From Luteibacter sp. dw_328 (GTDB lineage: Bacteria; Pseudomonadota; Gammaproteobacteria; Xanthomonadales; Rhodanobacteraceae), in assembly GCF_018449605.1 (NCBI RefSeq), contig NZ_JAAVUW010000003.1:477801-541800 (forward strand): DNA of 64,000 bases, read 5' to 3'. The notes beneath the pieces were generated by a model. That model made no database searches, was not told the DNA's origin, and saw nothing but the letters and a program-made list of their open reading frames with translations. The position numbers were made by a program, and so were the translations under genes. Positions 27,287-35,461 of the stretch are shown here, in pieces. Within the stretch, counting starts at the first letter, position 1. Every line of letters begins with the position of its first letter.

Positions 27287-27691
27287 CTAGAGCGGCGGCT
27301 TGAAGCCGGCCGGTTTTAGACACGGATACGTGTACTGGAGCAAGACCGGAATCACTGATGCGTATTCCATGCCCCGTGTTCCAGGCTTGTCGTCGATAGT
27401 CAGTATCAACTTGGCCACTACGGCCGAGGCGCTCACGAAAGAGCATGAGACGTCTGCCCCCTCTTCTTGGCGAGAGACCTGAAGTGACGCAAGGGAGCCC
27501 CGCACGTACCCCACGATATACATGGCGCGATTGTCAGCGAGCGGATTAGGCACGGTAGCCCTTTGGGCAAACGTGTCATTCGCGCGCACGAGGTCCGGGT
27601 AGATGGCCTGCACCGTATTCTTTGGGTCGACGCCCTGCGCCGTAGCCGCTCCGCACACCGCCATCAGCGTCGCAGTAAGAAAAACTTTCAT
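27287..27691 (-). CDS. Secreted Rap1a/Tai4-like protein, possible immunity factor
   Basis: A 134-residue protein with signal peptide MKVFLTATLMAVCGAATAQG. The mature part has YIVGYVRGSLASL, then VSCSFVSASAVVAKLILTI, and ends LLQYTYPC. This spacing (GYxxG helix, Cys with a VT/VS helix, and a final AxxC or YPC) resembles the Rap1a/Tai family of small periplasmic disulfide-bonded immunity proteins. It lies convergent to effector B with 293 bases between their stops, so it may protect against that or another toxin. The family match is by eye only. Confidence 0.45.
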   Translation of the reverse strand: MKVFLTATLMAVCGAATAQGVDPKNTVQAIYPDLVRANDTFAQRATVPNPLADNRAMYIVGYVRGSLASLQVSRQEEGADVSCSFVSASAVVAKLILTIDDKPGTRGMEYASVIPVLLQYTYPCLKPAGFKPPL

Positions 27692-27706
27692 GTCAATGAG
27701 GAATCC

Positions 27707-28753
27707 CTAGATAGGCACAACTCCGTCCCCTGCCCTCTTCAACTTCCTACTGAAGGTCGAGGGTGAACGGTTCGTAGCATACAAGGACATCAAGGCCGTT
27801 TGGACCATCGGCCTCGGGCACACCGGCCGTGCCCCTCGTTGTTTGGCTTTGTTTGATGTGGCCCGTGCTTCTTCAACGGACGCCAGAACCATTTCCTCGA
27901 ATGCTTCCGCATTCACCGGCCATGGCAGGCGAAATGCGGACTTCAACGCGCTCGGCTGGGGATGGGCCTGTGCTTCTGCCCACGGCTTTACTGCTGCCGG
28001 GTGGAGCTTGGACACAACCGCTACTTCCCGCGCGCCGGGCTTGAACATCGCTCGGAAGACAACTTCCGAAAGGCGACCGCGCCCCTGCCATCCCAGCGCA
28101 ATTCTCGGCTCCGGGCCGCTCATCGGAATGATGTTGCAAGCCAGGCCGTGCCCCGCGGCAATCGACCTGCACAGGGCTTCCAGTACTGCGTCTTCAGCCA
28201 CGGGCGCGCGCTTTGGACCTTTCGTCACCTTCTTGCCCGCCGGCTTCGTCGCGCGCGGTTCCACGGGTTTCCAGAGGTGGCCGCCCGCCGTGTTGCAAAC
28301 CGGAAGCCTGCCGTGTGCGCGGACGTATTGCTCCAACAAAACCTCTTCCGCAAAAGACACCACCGACCCGTTGACACCGTCCATGGGCGCCGCAACGAAC
28401 CAGAGATTTTGCGGGTCGTGCCCGACGCGCTCGCGATAAGCCTGGATTGCACGGCTTGTCCTGATTTTGAAGCTACCCTGCGCGTTGACGGCACCGGTCA
28501 TGTTCGCAAGGTGTTTGGCAGACCGCCGCGCAATTCCTTCGCCGATGCCCTTGCCGATATAGACGACGTTGACGGGAAGTGCCCCGACATCGAGCCCGTC
28601 CGGCTTTCCTTCAATGAGCATGTACACGCCCCACGAATCGAACCGCTCAGCATGCTTCAGGACTTCGAGAAGCGGCACCGGTTCGAGCGGGCGAACGAGC
28701 TCCAGGACTTCTCTTTCAAGTTTCGTGGTGATGTGGGCGTTGGGACTTTCCAT
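27707..28753 (-). CDS. GIY-YIG-like nuclease-fold protein with an unusual 3' end
   Basis: A 348-residue protein. SWGVYMLIEG (residues 40-49) and VNVVYIGKG (61-69) form the GIY...YIG core; Arg76/77 and His81 (IARRSAKHL), Glu in FAEEVLLEQY and Asn154 in LPVCN match the other conserved positions of the fold. The remainder is basic and unrecognised. The last 40 or so codons run antisense through a lysozyme gene remnant (27735-27827), so the original C-terminus has probably been replaced. The ATG at 28753 begins a sensible N-terminus; an ATG 36 codons earlier is in frame. Substrate unknown. Confidence 0.6.
   Translation of the reverse strand: MESPNAHITTKLEREVLELVRPLEPVPLLEVLKHAERFDSWGVYMLIEGKPDGLDVGALPVNVVYIGKGIGEGIARRSAKHLANMTGAVNAQGSFKIRTSRAIQAYRERVGHDPQNLWFVAAPMDGVNGSVVSFAEEVLLEQYVRAHGRLPVCNTAGGHLWKPVEPRATKPAGKKVTKGPKRAPVAEDAVLEALCRSIAAGHGLACNIIPMSGPEPRIALGWQGRGRLSEVVFRAMFKPGAREVAVVSKLHPAAVKPWAEAQAHPQPSALKSAFRLPWPVNAEAFEEMVLASVEEARATSNKAKQRGARPVCPRPMVQTALMSLYATNRSPSTFSRKLKRAGDGVVPI
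27735..27827 (+). pseudogene. Remnant of a GH24 phage-type lysozyme
   Basis: In this frame the sequence reads LFNFLLKVEGERFVAYKD, then VWTIGLGHTG. This is the catalytic N-terminal block of T4-type/GH24 endolysins: the catalytic Glu in the VEGERF position and the WTIGxGHTG loop. The upstream frame is closed by a TAG at about 27709, and after 27827 the similarity ends, so only some 31 codons remain. It lies antisense to the end of the GIY-YIG-like gene and beside the effector/immunity block, a trace of an earlier phage or lysozyme-effector gene. Confidence 0.7.
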
Positions 28754-28903
28754 GTGGCCTGGTCTGAATGTGGGAAGGCGGGGAATGTGCGGGTCGACTG
28801 TTTCACGGACTGAGACTTCCGCACGAGGGGAGAGGCGTCTAGACCGACCCAGTCGAAACAAAGCCGTGGTTCTTACCCGGATTGAAGATACCTCCCTCCG
28901 GCG

Positions 28904-29854
28904 TCAGGAAATTCTGTCCTTGAGCCAACCGAGCAATCCGGCGTCGAGCACTCGGCCGGCGATGATATCGGGGCCCCAGAACGTAACCCTGGGCGGCGGG
29001 GTTCGGTCGACGGTGCCGGTATGCCAGACGTAGAACATACGGGCGTGGGCATCCGTTCCCGCAAACTCGTCGGCGTAGCCGTCGAATTGCGAGGTTGTCG
29101 TCCGTGATTTGACCTGGACAAACGCCCGCTCCTGCGTCGATGGCAGCAGCAAGTCCAAATCGATGGTCTTTTGGGTCCCACCCGTCCGTGCCTGACGACG
29201 CCAGCCGCTCGTGGAAAAGATGAGCTCAACCATCAACTCAAAGTCGACCGGGGTCAGCAAGCGGACCATGGCAAGAACCTGTGCCAGCAAGACCTGTTCA
29301 GTGGCCTCGACTGCTGCAAGCTCCGGGGTCTTCTCATCGTTCAGGCGACGCAGAAGGTAAGAGCGCTCCTCAACTTCGCAGATGGTGCCTTGATACATTT
29401 GCGTCTTCGTGAGCTTCCCTGAGAGGCGACTAATCAGCAGCGGTTCACCAGCGAGGCTTGTATTCCTCCAACCGTCGACTGTCTTTCGAAGTCGGGCATC
29501 GTCGTCGGCTAGAACAGCAGGCGCTCCCTTGGGTCGGCACCACCACAAGTAACCCTTCGAAAACGTAATGAAGATGTCCTGCTCGGAAGCTTCGTAGTAG
29601 GTGCGAATCTGGCGGGTGTCGTTGCTCGCGGTTCCGGCATTTTTTCGCTCGCGCGTCCAAAACGCCTTAACCTCTTCCCAGTTCCGGCCCAGGCACAAGT
29701 CATGGGGTGTAGCGTGGTAACCAAACTTGATTGTTCCACCTGCCAGACAAAGACTCTCCCACGCGCCACCCTCGCCGAGTTTGATGAAGTACACCCGGGC
29801 AGATAACGGAATACGGTCTCCTTCCCGACCTACGGAATCGGCAACGGTGGTCAT
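28904..29854 (-). CDS. Mrr-like restriction-endonuclease-fold protein
   Basis: A 316-residue protein. The C-terminal third has the PD-(D/E)XK fold in its Mrr variant: FELMVELIFSTSGW (helix with Glu210), Asp232/Asp234 in KTIDLDLLLP and the QVK triad residues at 247-249 (AFVQVKS). The N-terminal half (ARVYFIKLGEGGAWESLCL, GTIKFGYHATPHDLC) is a separate domain of unknown role, possibly a sensor of modified DNA or of the invader. The start overlaps the upstream small gene by four bases (ATGA), so they form a coupled two-gene unit. Defence against foreign DNA is a reasonable inference but not shown. Confidence 0.65.
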   Translation of the reverse strand: MTTVADSVGREGDRIPLSARVYFIKLGEGGAWESLCLAGGTIKFGYHATPHDLCLGRNWEEVKAFWTRERKNAGTASNDTRQIRTYYEASEQDIFITFSKGYLWWCRPKGAPAVLADDDARLRKTVDGWRNTSLAGEPLLISRLSGKLTKTQMYQGTICEVEERSYLLRRLNDEKTPELAAVEATEQVLLAQVLAMVRLLTPVDFELMVELIFSTSGWRRQARTGGTQKTIDLDLLLPSTQERAFVQVKSRTTTSQFDGYADEFAGTDAHARMFYVWHTGTVDRTPPPRVTFWGPDIIAGRVLDAGLLGWLKDRIS

Positions 29855-30243
29855 GCATCCCCTCGCCGCACACGTTCGCTCTCGACCAGCCGCGCCAGGA
29901 GTTCATCGGGGTCGCGGTAGTCGTCGACGTCCATATCGAGCCCGGACAGAAGGCTGCACACAGCGACGAATTCCACCCATGCCTGGAAGGCATATTTGTA
30001 CTGGTGCCCACCTTCCCGGGCAGAGCGACTGTATTTGTCAGCCAACTGTGGGAGCACGGATTTGAGCTCGTCGAGGTCGCCGGTCCGGACCGCAATGTCT
30101 AGGGACGCGAGCAGGAGCCACTCCCGCTTTGGACTGAAAACCGGGACCCGCTCAAAGGCCCCAAATGCCGGCGCATGCTCGTGGAGCTTACCCAGCGTGA
30201 TGCCCGCCATCAGGCGGTCCCAATCCGGCTCTTTTTCGGTCAT
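29851..30243 (-). CDS. Small partner gene of the Mrr-like nuclease
   Basis: A 130-residue, largely helical protein: MTEKEPDWDRLMAGITLG, then GDLDELKSVLPQLADKYSR and an acidic C-terminus (LDMDVDDYRDPDELLARLV). No signal peptide or membrane segment. The ATG at 30243 was chosen over a TTG two codons upstream; AGGGGC precedes it. Translational coupling to the nuclease suggests a regulatory, antitoxin-like or complex-forming role. Family not recognised. Confidence 0.6.
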   Translation of the reverse strand: MTEKEPDWDRLMAGITLGKLHEHAPAFGAFERVPVFSPKREWLLLASLDIAVRTGDLDELKSVLPQLADKYSRSAREGGHQYKYAFQAWVEFVAVCSLLSGLDMDVDDYRDPDELLARLVESERVRRGDA

Positions 30244-30385
30244 GTCCAATGCCCCTGTGAAGAGCGGGCATTGTCATCGGGTACCGAGGGGTAATCAATT
30301 GCCGCCCATCGCCCCCGCCCCGTTAACCGGGCGACGTGATGGCGGCGTCTGCCCGCCCGAATATGGGCGAGCAGCGCCAGCGACC

Positions 30386-30817
30386 TCAGGGTGCCTTCTT
30401 GCCAGCCTTGCACCACTCCTGCCACTCCTGGAGCTCGTCTGCCACGATGGGTGTATCAGCGCCCTGCGTCCTGTGGAAAGCATCGACCCAACCATCGACG
30501 CACGCGCCGGTGGCCGGGTCGTTGTCCACCTGCGGCGCGGCGTCTGCAACGCTCGCATCATCTGCGGCAACAGGCTTGGGTGTGGCCGGACCAGCACCAA
30601 CCGGTGGGGTGGCGCCCGGTGTGGGAACGTCGGCTGACGGCTGGCGCGCAGCCACAGGAGGCGCAGGAGAGACGGCGGCTTCCGTTGAAGCCAGAGGCTC
30701 TACGGGCTGCCGTACCTCGGCAATTGCGCGGTTGACTTCAGATTGTCAATCCTGGGCTTTTTCGATTTCCGCGATGCGGGGGTCAGTCAATTCGGGAGCC
30801 TGTTTTTTTGCGTATGC
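30386..30817 (-). pseudogene. Remnant of an Ala/Pro-rich protein, interrupted by an in-frame stop
   Basis: The C-terminal part reads ACVDGWVDAFHRTQGADTP, then DELQEWQEWCKAGKKAP, a compact Cys-Trp motif domain, preceded by an Ala/Pro-rich linker. Reading upstream in the same frame gives QSEVNRAIAEVRQPVEP. Before an in-frame TGA (30746-30748) the same frame also gives KKQAPELTDPRIAEIEKAQD, so a coding frame seems to continue across the stop. The 5' end is lost against the divergent gene at 30853. A shorter product from a GTG at 30655 is possible. Confidence 0.45.
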
Positions 30818-30852
30818 TCTTCGACACAGGGACCGGGAACCAGGGGAAGGCC

Positions 30853-31068
30853 ATGCCAGTCATTGCAATGCTTTTCCGGGGCCGTTATGGGCACTACCAG
30901 CCGTGGATGTCGTGGTTTTTTGCTGCCGTCATTGCCGTCTTGCTCATCGCGAAGCTCGTTGAGAGACATGATAAGAAGAAGCGGCGGGACAACCCGCAAC
31001 CGGACAAGCCGTCAATCCCGACGTCGTTCTACCGGCGACGGAACGGGAAGCACCGTCGCCGGCGATAG
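30853..31068 (+). CDS. Small single-pass membrane protein
   Basis: A 71-residue protein starting MPVIAMLFRGRYGHYQPW, followed by one hydrophobic segment (MSWFFAAVIAVLLIAKLV) and a very basic C-terminal tail (RHDKKKRRDN ... RRRNGKHRRRR). AGGGGAAGGCC stands directly before the ATG. The positive tail should lie in the cytoplasm. Its stop is two bases from that of the convergent gene at 31071. Function unknown. Confidence 0.6.
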   Translation: MPVIAMLFRGRYGHYQPWMSWFFAAVIAVLLIAKLVERHDKKKRRDNPQPDKPSIPTSFYRRRNGKHRRRR

Positions 31069-31070
31069 CC

Positions 31071-31565
31071 CTAGAGAAACATAGGAGCAGTGGCAGCCCG
31101 GAATTTCTCCTGCGCCTCCACGATGAGCTTGCGCGCCTCTTCCACATCGACCTCCATGTCGAGTTTCTCGACCTCCTTCGCGGACATCAGGTCGGGATAA
31201 GCCCCCGACTCTGTGGCATAGCCGCCAATCTTGGCGAGCACGGGAACGAGATGCCTCGCTATCATCCCCGGAGGCATTGAAAACGACTTCTCATAAGCGT
31301 CAATCCCCTCAATAGCATTCTCCATGAAGAAATTTATTGTGGCCCATTTCTCGTTCCCGGAAGTCGACATCTTCATCTGCAAATAAAGGTCGTAGAGGCA
31401 ATTGGCAGCGGCGTAGAGATACAACCCAGCCTTGGCCTCGTCGTTCAAGTCACTCTCGTCGATGGTGGTTTTATCGACGAAGCCCCCGAGAAGAAGGGCC
31501 TGAGCGGCACGCCGAATAACCTCGGCGGTCCTGCCCTTCAGTCCAAACGAGAACAGTTTGTGCAC
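31071..31565 (-). CDS. Unknown helical protein, second gene of a two-gene unit
   Basis: A 164-residue soluble protein: MHKLFSFGLKGRTAEVIRRA, a helical middle (YLYAAANCLYDLYLQMKMS) and an acidic C-terminal helix (VDVEEARKLIVEAQEKFR). It follows the gene at 31606 by 40 bases on the same strand, so they are probably cotranscribed. Family not recognised; no catalytic motif is apparent. Confidence 0.6.
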   Translation of the reverse strand: MHKLFSFGLKGRTAEVIRRAAQALLLGGFVDKTTIDESDLNDEAKAGLYLYAAANCLYDLYLQMKMSTSGNEKWATINFFMENAIEGIDAYEKSFSMPPGMIARHLVPVLAKIGGYATESGAYPDLMSAKEVEKLDMEVDVEEARKLIVEAQEKFRAATAPMFL

Positions 31566-31605
31566 GTCGATACCTCATGAGCCAGCTCGATGTTTACAGG
31601 GCAAC

Positions 31606-32424
31606 TCAGACGGGGCCGAAGGTCCCAGTGATGTTCCAGACGGTGGAGACGTGGTCTACGAACGTGCCCCCGATGTCCAGACCTGCGTCTTTCGCCGACG
31701 CTTTCAGCGACGTATTAACCTGGAAATCGTCTTCATAAGAGAGTGACAGGGCAAAGTCCACCGCCTCACTATTCAGTCGCATCTTTGCGACCGCCTTCCA
31801 CGTGAATTCATGCTCGTACCACACCATGTCTTCGGGCAACGTCGGTGTGTCGTGCCCCTTCAGCCGAACGTGGAGGACAATCCGGTCGGTCTTGCTGTCC
31901 TTCGATGAAAATGACGCTCCCGCATTTGCACCGGGCGCTTCCAGTGGCACTGAGAGATTCGCCGCGAAATCCTTGCCCCAACCCCGCGTGTGCTCTGCAC
32001 GAATTTCCCGTGCGCCGAGCGAAGCGAGAAGCAGGCAGACCTCCGCGAGCTTGTGCTCAAACACCTTGCGGTGAAAGATGGCAGCGGGGTAGTAAAGGGC
32101 GTCCTCAGTGGGATGCCTTGCATACACGCCCCGGACAAGCGGGTGTCCGGGAGGAAACCGAAGGAGCTTCTTCGCGCTTGACAGCCCCACGGGCACCAGG
32201 CCTGAGCCCAGCTCTTTGTCCTTTGTCAGATGCTTGTAGACGCCATACGCCAGCCCTGCCCCAAGATAGACAAAGTTCATTCGGGTCGATGCAAGCATCA
32301 CGACTTGCGCGACCTTCGCCCAGTCGTCGGTGACGGACGGCGGCGCAGTCGGCTGCTTTCCCGCGTGCACCGTCGCGTCATCGACAACGGCAATCAGCGG
32401 CCCGACCTCATCCTTTTCCAGCAT
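31606..32424 (-). CDS. Unknown protein, first gene of a two-gene unit
   Basis: A 272-residue protein. After an N-terminal region with a mildly hydrophobic stretch (MNFVYLGAGLAYGVYK), residues from about 95 contain YPAAIFHRKVFEHKLAEVCL, then LGAREIRAEHTRGWGKDFAA and a beta-rich C-terminus with MVWYEHEFTWKAVAKMRL. The alternating strand pattern suggests an all-beta C-terminal domain. The ATG at 32424 is preceded by GAGGA. I do not recognise the family; a role in competition or defence is suggested only by the island context. Confidence 0.6.
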   Translation of the reverse strand: MLEKDEVGPLIAVVDDATVHAGKQPTAPPSVTDDWAKVAQVVMLASTRMNFVYLGAGLAYGVYKHLTKDKELGSGLVPVGLSSAKKLLRFPPGHPLVRGVYARHPTEDALYYPAAIFHRKVFEHKLAEVCLLLASLGAREIRAEHTRGWGKDFAANLSVPLEAPGANAGASFSSKDSKTDRIVLHVRLKGHDTPTLPEDMVWYEHEFTWKAVAKMRLNSEAVDFALSLSYEDDFQVNTSLKASAKDAGLDIGGTFVDHVSTVWNITGTFGPV

Positions 32425-32645
32425 CACATGTCCTCGATGTGTATTCGCCTGTGCGGTGGAAGTCCCGCCTAGGGGCAGGCCGTTCGTCCAGGCTCGATGC
32501 CCGGAATTCTAGTACACGCCAGTGGCATGCTGGCCGCAGCGCGGAACTCGAAAGCCGGCAGAACGTTGATGGGCCAGTTTTGTGCGTGCCTCACACACCA
32601 CCAGCGTATGCTCACGTCGGCAAAGGGACTTTGAAGGGGAATCCG

Positions 32646-33470
32646 ATGAATCACCGCATCATGCTCGGGGCGCTGCTTGCCCTGCTCTCGCCTGTGGCCC
32701 TGGCACAGACCACCAATTGTTTGGTCTACCCCGGCGGCCTCGTGCGGTGCACTGAGCCCCAGGGCCTCGGGGGGCCGACACCGTCGACGAACTGCACAGT
32801 GGCAAACGGAATGGTCCGATGCTCACAACCGCAAGGGCCCCAGCCCATTGCTCCCCCTCCGGTTTCACAGCCTATGCCGGACTACCGGGCTGCACAAATT
32901 CCGATGCCCCAGGCGCCCTCCTTCCAGAAATCATCAACGCCCGGCTTCGGCGCGGGCGGCTTGCAAGCGCTCGAAGATGAGAGGCGCCAAAGGCAGCAGG
33001 TCCAACAGCCACAAGCGCCGGCTATGGACGTTCAAACCGAAGCCGCCCCTGCCCTTCCCCAGCCCGATGGCGCGCTCATCAAATCCGTGTATTGCTACAG
33101 CGAGATATCCGCCGAACTCGACCGCAGCATGCCTTCTTCCCGGAAGGCCATGGCTGACCCCAAGACATCGAAGATGGAAAAGGCGGTCATCCAGCAGATG
33201 GTGCAGGAGGGCACCGCGAGGAAAGAGCGTGTGGCGGCCTACATGCGCCCCCGCAGCGAGCATGTCGACAATGGCCCCCTTTCCCAGGCGTTCAACCAGG
33301 GCAAGGCGGACTACAACCAAAGCGTGATCGATGCCCTCACGTGCAACCGGTCCTGTCCCGCGACTGGGCCCGAGAATCAAACCTGCAATGACAGCTGCAA
33401 TGCAAAAAGCAGCGCGTGGCATCGCGCGCACACGTGTGACGGACTGGGATTTCTTCCGAAGGCTCATTGA
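32646..33470 (+). CDS. Secreted Pro/Gln-rich, Cys-containing protein of unknown function
   Basis: A 274-residue protein with signal peptide MNHRIMLGALLALLSPVALAQ. Two short repeats follow (TNCLVYPGGLVRCTEPQG and TNCTVANGMVRCSQPQG), then a Pro/Gln-rich linker. The C-terminal domain has Cys-rich motifs (TCNRSCPATG, QTCNDSCNAK, HTCDG), probably forming disulfides in the periplasm or outside. GAAGGGGAATCCG precedes the ATG. A structural or adhesive envelope role is possible; no family is recognised. Confidence 0.65.
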   Translation: MNHRIMLGALLALLSPVALAQTTNCLVYPGGLVRCTEPQGLGGPTPSTNCTVANGMVRCSQPQGPQPIAPPPVSQPMPDYRAAQIPMPQAPSFQKSSTPGFGAGGLQALEDERRQRQQVQQPQAPAMDVQTEAAPALPQPDGALIKSVYCYSEISAELDRSMPSSRKAMADPKTSKMEKAVIQQMVQEGTARKERVAAYMRPRSEHVDNGPLSQAFNQGKADYNQSVIDALTCNRSCPATGPENQTCNDSCNAKSSAWHRAHTCDGLGFLPKAH

Positions 33471-33526
33471 GGCTTCTAGGGTTCATGAGGGACACCCGCC
33501 AGCATCGGCGAGCAAGGAGACGTTGA

Positions 33527-34084
33527 ATGACCAAAGACGCACTGTGGACCGGAAAGCTCGGCCAAAAAACCGTGGTTTACGACCCAACCATTCAACTGCC
33601 CGGCTGTCCGCACCTTTTCCTGTGGACTGAGGCGGACGGCATGGGCAAATACCTCGCCGACGTCATCCGGTCAAAGGTCAAGCGCGTCCCGGATGAATCA
33701 GCGACGGCCACCCTCCAGGCGCTCTACGAAGCATGGCGGGAGGCCACCGGCGAGCGCTGGCTTCTCGAAGAAACGCGGTTCTACGAGGAGCAGGCGCGCG
33801 GTGCCGAGGAACGGCGAAAAGCCCAAGAAGCCAGGCAGGAAGCGAAGAGACTCGCGCAGCTGTCCATCGAGGAACGCCACGCGGAACGGCTCAAGACGCT
33901 CGGCAAGGAATTCAAAGGCGTGGAGTCAGTCACCAGCGAACGCCGCGTCCACCGCGCCACCCACTGCTATGCCTGCAAATCCTCCCTCAACAGCGCGCAG
34001 GACCTTCAGTGCAAGGCTTGCGGGTGGATACTGTGTGACTGCGGCGCGTGTGGTTGCGGTTACGAGTCACCGGCCCCGACGTAG
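33527..34084 (+). CDS. Charged coiled protein with C-terminal zinc-ribbon-like Cys cluster
   Basis: A 185-residue protein. The middle (residues about 75-125) is a highly charged helix (FYEEQARGAEERRKAQEARQ). The C-terminus has CYACKSSLNSAQDLQCKACG followed by WILCDCGACGCG: a CxxC...CxxC pair fit to bind zinc, then additional cysteines. No signal peptide. Function unknown; it follows the secreted protein by 56 bases, possibly in the same unit. Confidence 0.65.
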   Translation: MTKDALWTGKLGQKTVVYDPTIQLPGCPHLFLWTEADGMGKYLADVIRSKVKRVPDESATATLQALYEAWREATGERWLLEETRFYEEQARGAEERRKAQEARQEAKRLAQLSIEERHAERLKTLGKEFKGVESVTSERRVHRATHCYACKSSLNSAQDLQCKACGWILCDCGACGCGYESPAPT

Positions 34085-34311
34085 CCGCGTGTAAGGCTAC
34101 CCCCTCGACTGCCGGCCGCCTTTCGCATCAGCTGACCCCGCCCTTCCAGCCGCCCGCGCTTTTGACTTTGCCTCGCCGCCGTTTCTTTTGCTCCGGATTT
34201 TAGTTTGCCCCCGAGCCCCTTTACCCCCACCCCTCCGCCTCTTCCGTCCCCTCTTGACAGCCATCCTTTCCTTGCCAAGCTGAAGTCATCCCCAGCCCAT
34301 AAGGCCCCCCA

Positions 34312-34983
34312 ATGACCTCTCCAGCCCACCCACCCACGCCGGACGAATGGCGGACTTTCTTTGCAGCGTGTGCAGCCCATCAGCTAACTGCCGGCAGTCG
34401 GATGCGGAACGGAAAAGAGGTCGCTTCGAAGCTTCGGGGGAATCGGTGTGAGCTGTGCGGTGAGCTCTTGGCCCGGTAAAGTTTTGAGGTCGCCCCGCTC
34501 CTTCCCCCTGCCCTTGGCGGTCACGCCGGCTTCGAAAATTCCATGTCTCTTTGCCACGGTTGCGCGGACAAGGCCCGCAACCTCGACGCCCTGCCCCTTA
34601 TCGAGACGGCGCCGCTGGAATTCAGGGCGCGGTTGCTGGAGAGACGCGAGGGGGTCATGTCGGGGTCGATGAATCAGCCCGTGCCCGCTCGGTTCAACCG
34701 CGAGGGCCGGGAAGCCGTTTTGAGGGCCCGGTGGGAATGGCCGCGCACGGTTGCGCATGTCGACGGAGGGAGGGGGCTGATGGGCTTCCAACGGGCCTAC
34801 ACGGCCGGGGTGCTGGGCATGGTCATCCGGTCAGTGGCGCACGTGACAGGGCAAATACAAGAGCGGCGGTGGGTCGGCTTGTCGGTCGACGCCGGCGCGT
34901 TTGATTTGTTTGCCCGCGCGCTGGTGGAGCGGAATGTTCTGATGCGAGTAGCGAGGGGAAGCGAGACTGCGGGTGCGGCCTAG
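34312..34983 (+). pseudogene. HNH-like zinc-finger protein interrupted by an in-frame TAA
   Basis: The first part (MTSPAHPPTPDEWRTFFAAC) ends GNRCELCGELLAR at a TAA (34477-34479). The same frame goes straight on as SFEVAPLLPPALGGHAGFEN then SMSLCHGCADKARN, and stays open to 34983. Together the two CxxC pairs, the GG and the Asn give the spacing of an HNH/treble-clef nuclease, but the HH that usually follows the first pair is replaced (FEVAP), so catalysis is doubtful even if translated. TTGACA at 34254 may be the -35 of its promoter. A 55-residue product or an internal start at 34543 are alternatives. Confidence 0.5.
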
Positions 34984-35113
34984 ACCCGGGGGTGCACCAG
35001 AGATGAAACAGGCCAATCGTTATAGTGACACCAGGCTCGGGCTGTGTGATGGTGCGCGCTCATCAAGGCACGTGGCGTTTCCGTGCAATCGCTCCCATCA
35101 GTCGGAGGTAATG

Positions 35114-35449
35114 ATGGCCACCCACATTAACAAGTTCGACCAGTTGACTTCAATGTCGGATGCGGACAAGCGGACTGCACTGGCAATCCTGGCGAAGTTG
35201 CCCGCAGATTTGGTGAAGTCGTGGGAAGCCCAACTTACAGTCAAAGAGGGCCACCTTTGTGGGACCTACTACGCGGACGTCGCGGCCTCCCTTTCATACC
35301 CAGACTTTGTGACGCTATACACAGCCCTCGGTTATGCCTTTCCGAAGGTCCCTTGGTATGACATGAAATGCGTATACAACCCAAACACTCACGTCTCCGG
35401 CTGCGGTTACGCCACGGGGTACACCTGTGACCTTGAGTATTGTCTATAG
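35114..35449 (+). CDS. Small protein with Cys-rich C-terminus, unknown function
   Basis: A 111-residue protein: MATHINKFDQLTSMSDADKR, a helical N-terminal half, and a C-terminal part rich in Cys, Tyr and Gly (MKCVYNPNTHVSGCGYATGY, then TCDLEYCL). GGAGG lies five to six bases before the chosen ATG; an ATG one codon earlier is too close to it. No signal peptide is evident. It is convergent with the gene at 35462, their stops 12 bases apart. Confidence 0.55.
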   Translation: MATHINKFDQLTSMSDADKRTALAILAKLPADLVKSWEAQLTVKEGHLCGTYYADVAASLSYPDFVTLYTALGYAFPKVPWYDMKCVYNPNTHVSGCGYATGYTCDLEYCL

Positions 35450-35461
35450 CAAGCCCGCGCT

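Noticed and set aside
34060..34380. Minus-strand frame of 106 codons in the pyrimidine-rich stretch before the HNH-like gene
   Set aside because: Gly/Arg-rich translation of a low-complexity region; no start signal. The stretch 34085-34311 shows only a strong pyrimidine bias and a TTGACA at 34254.
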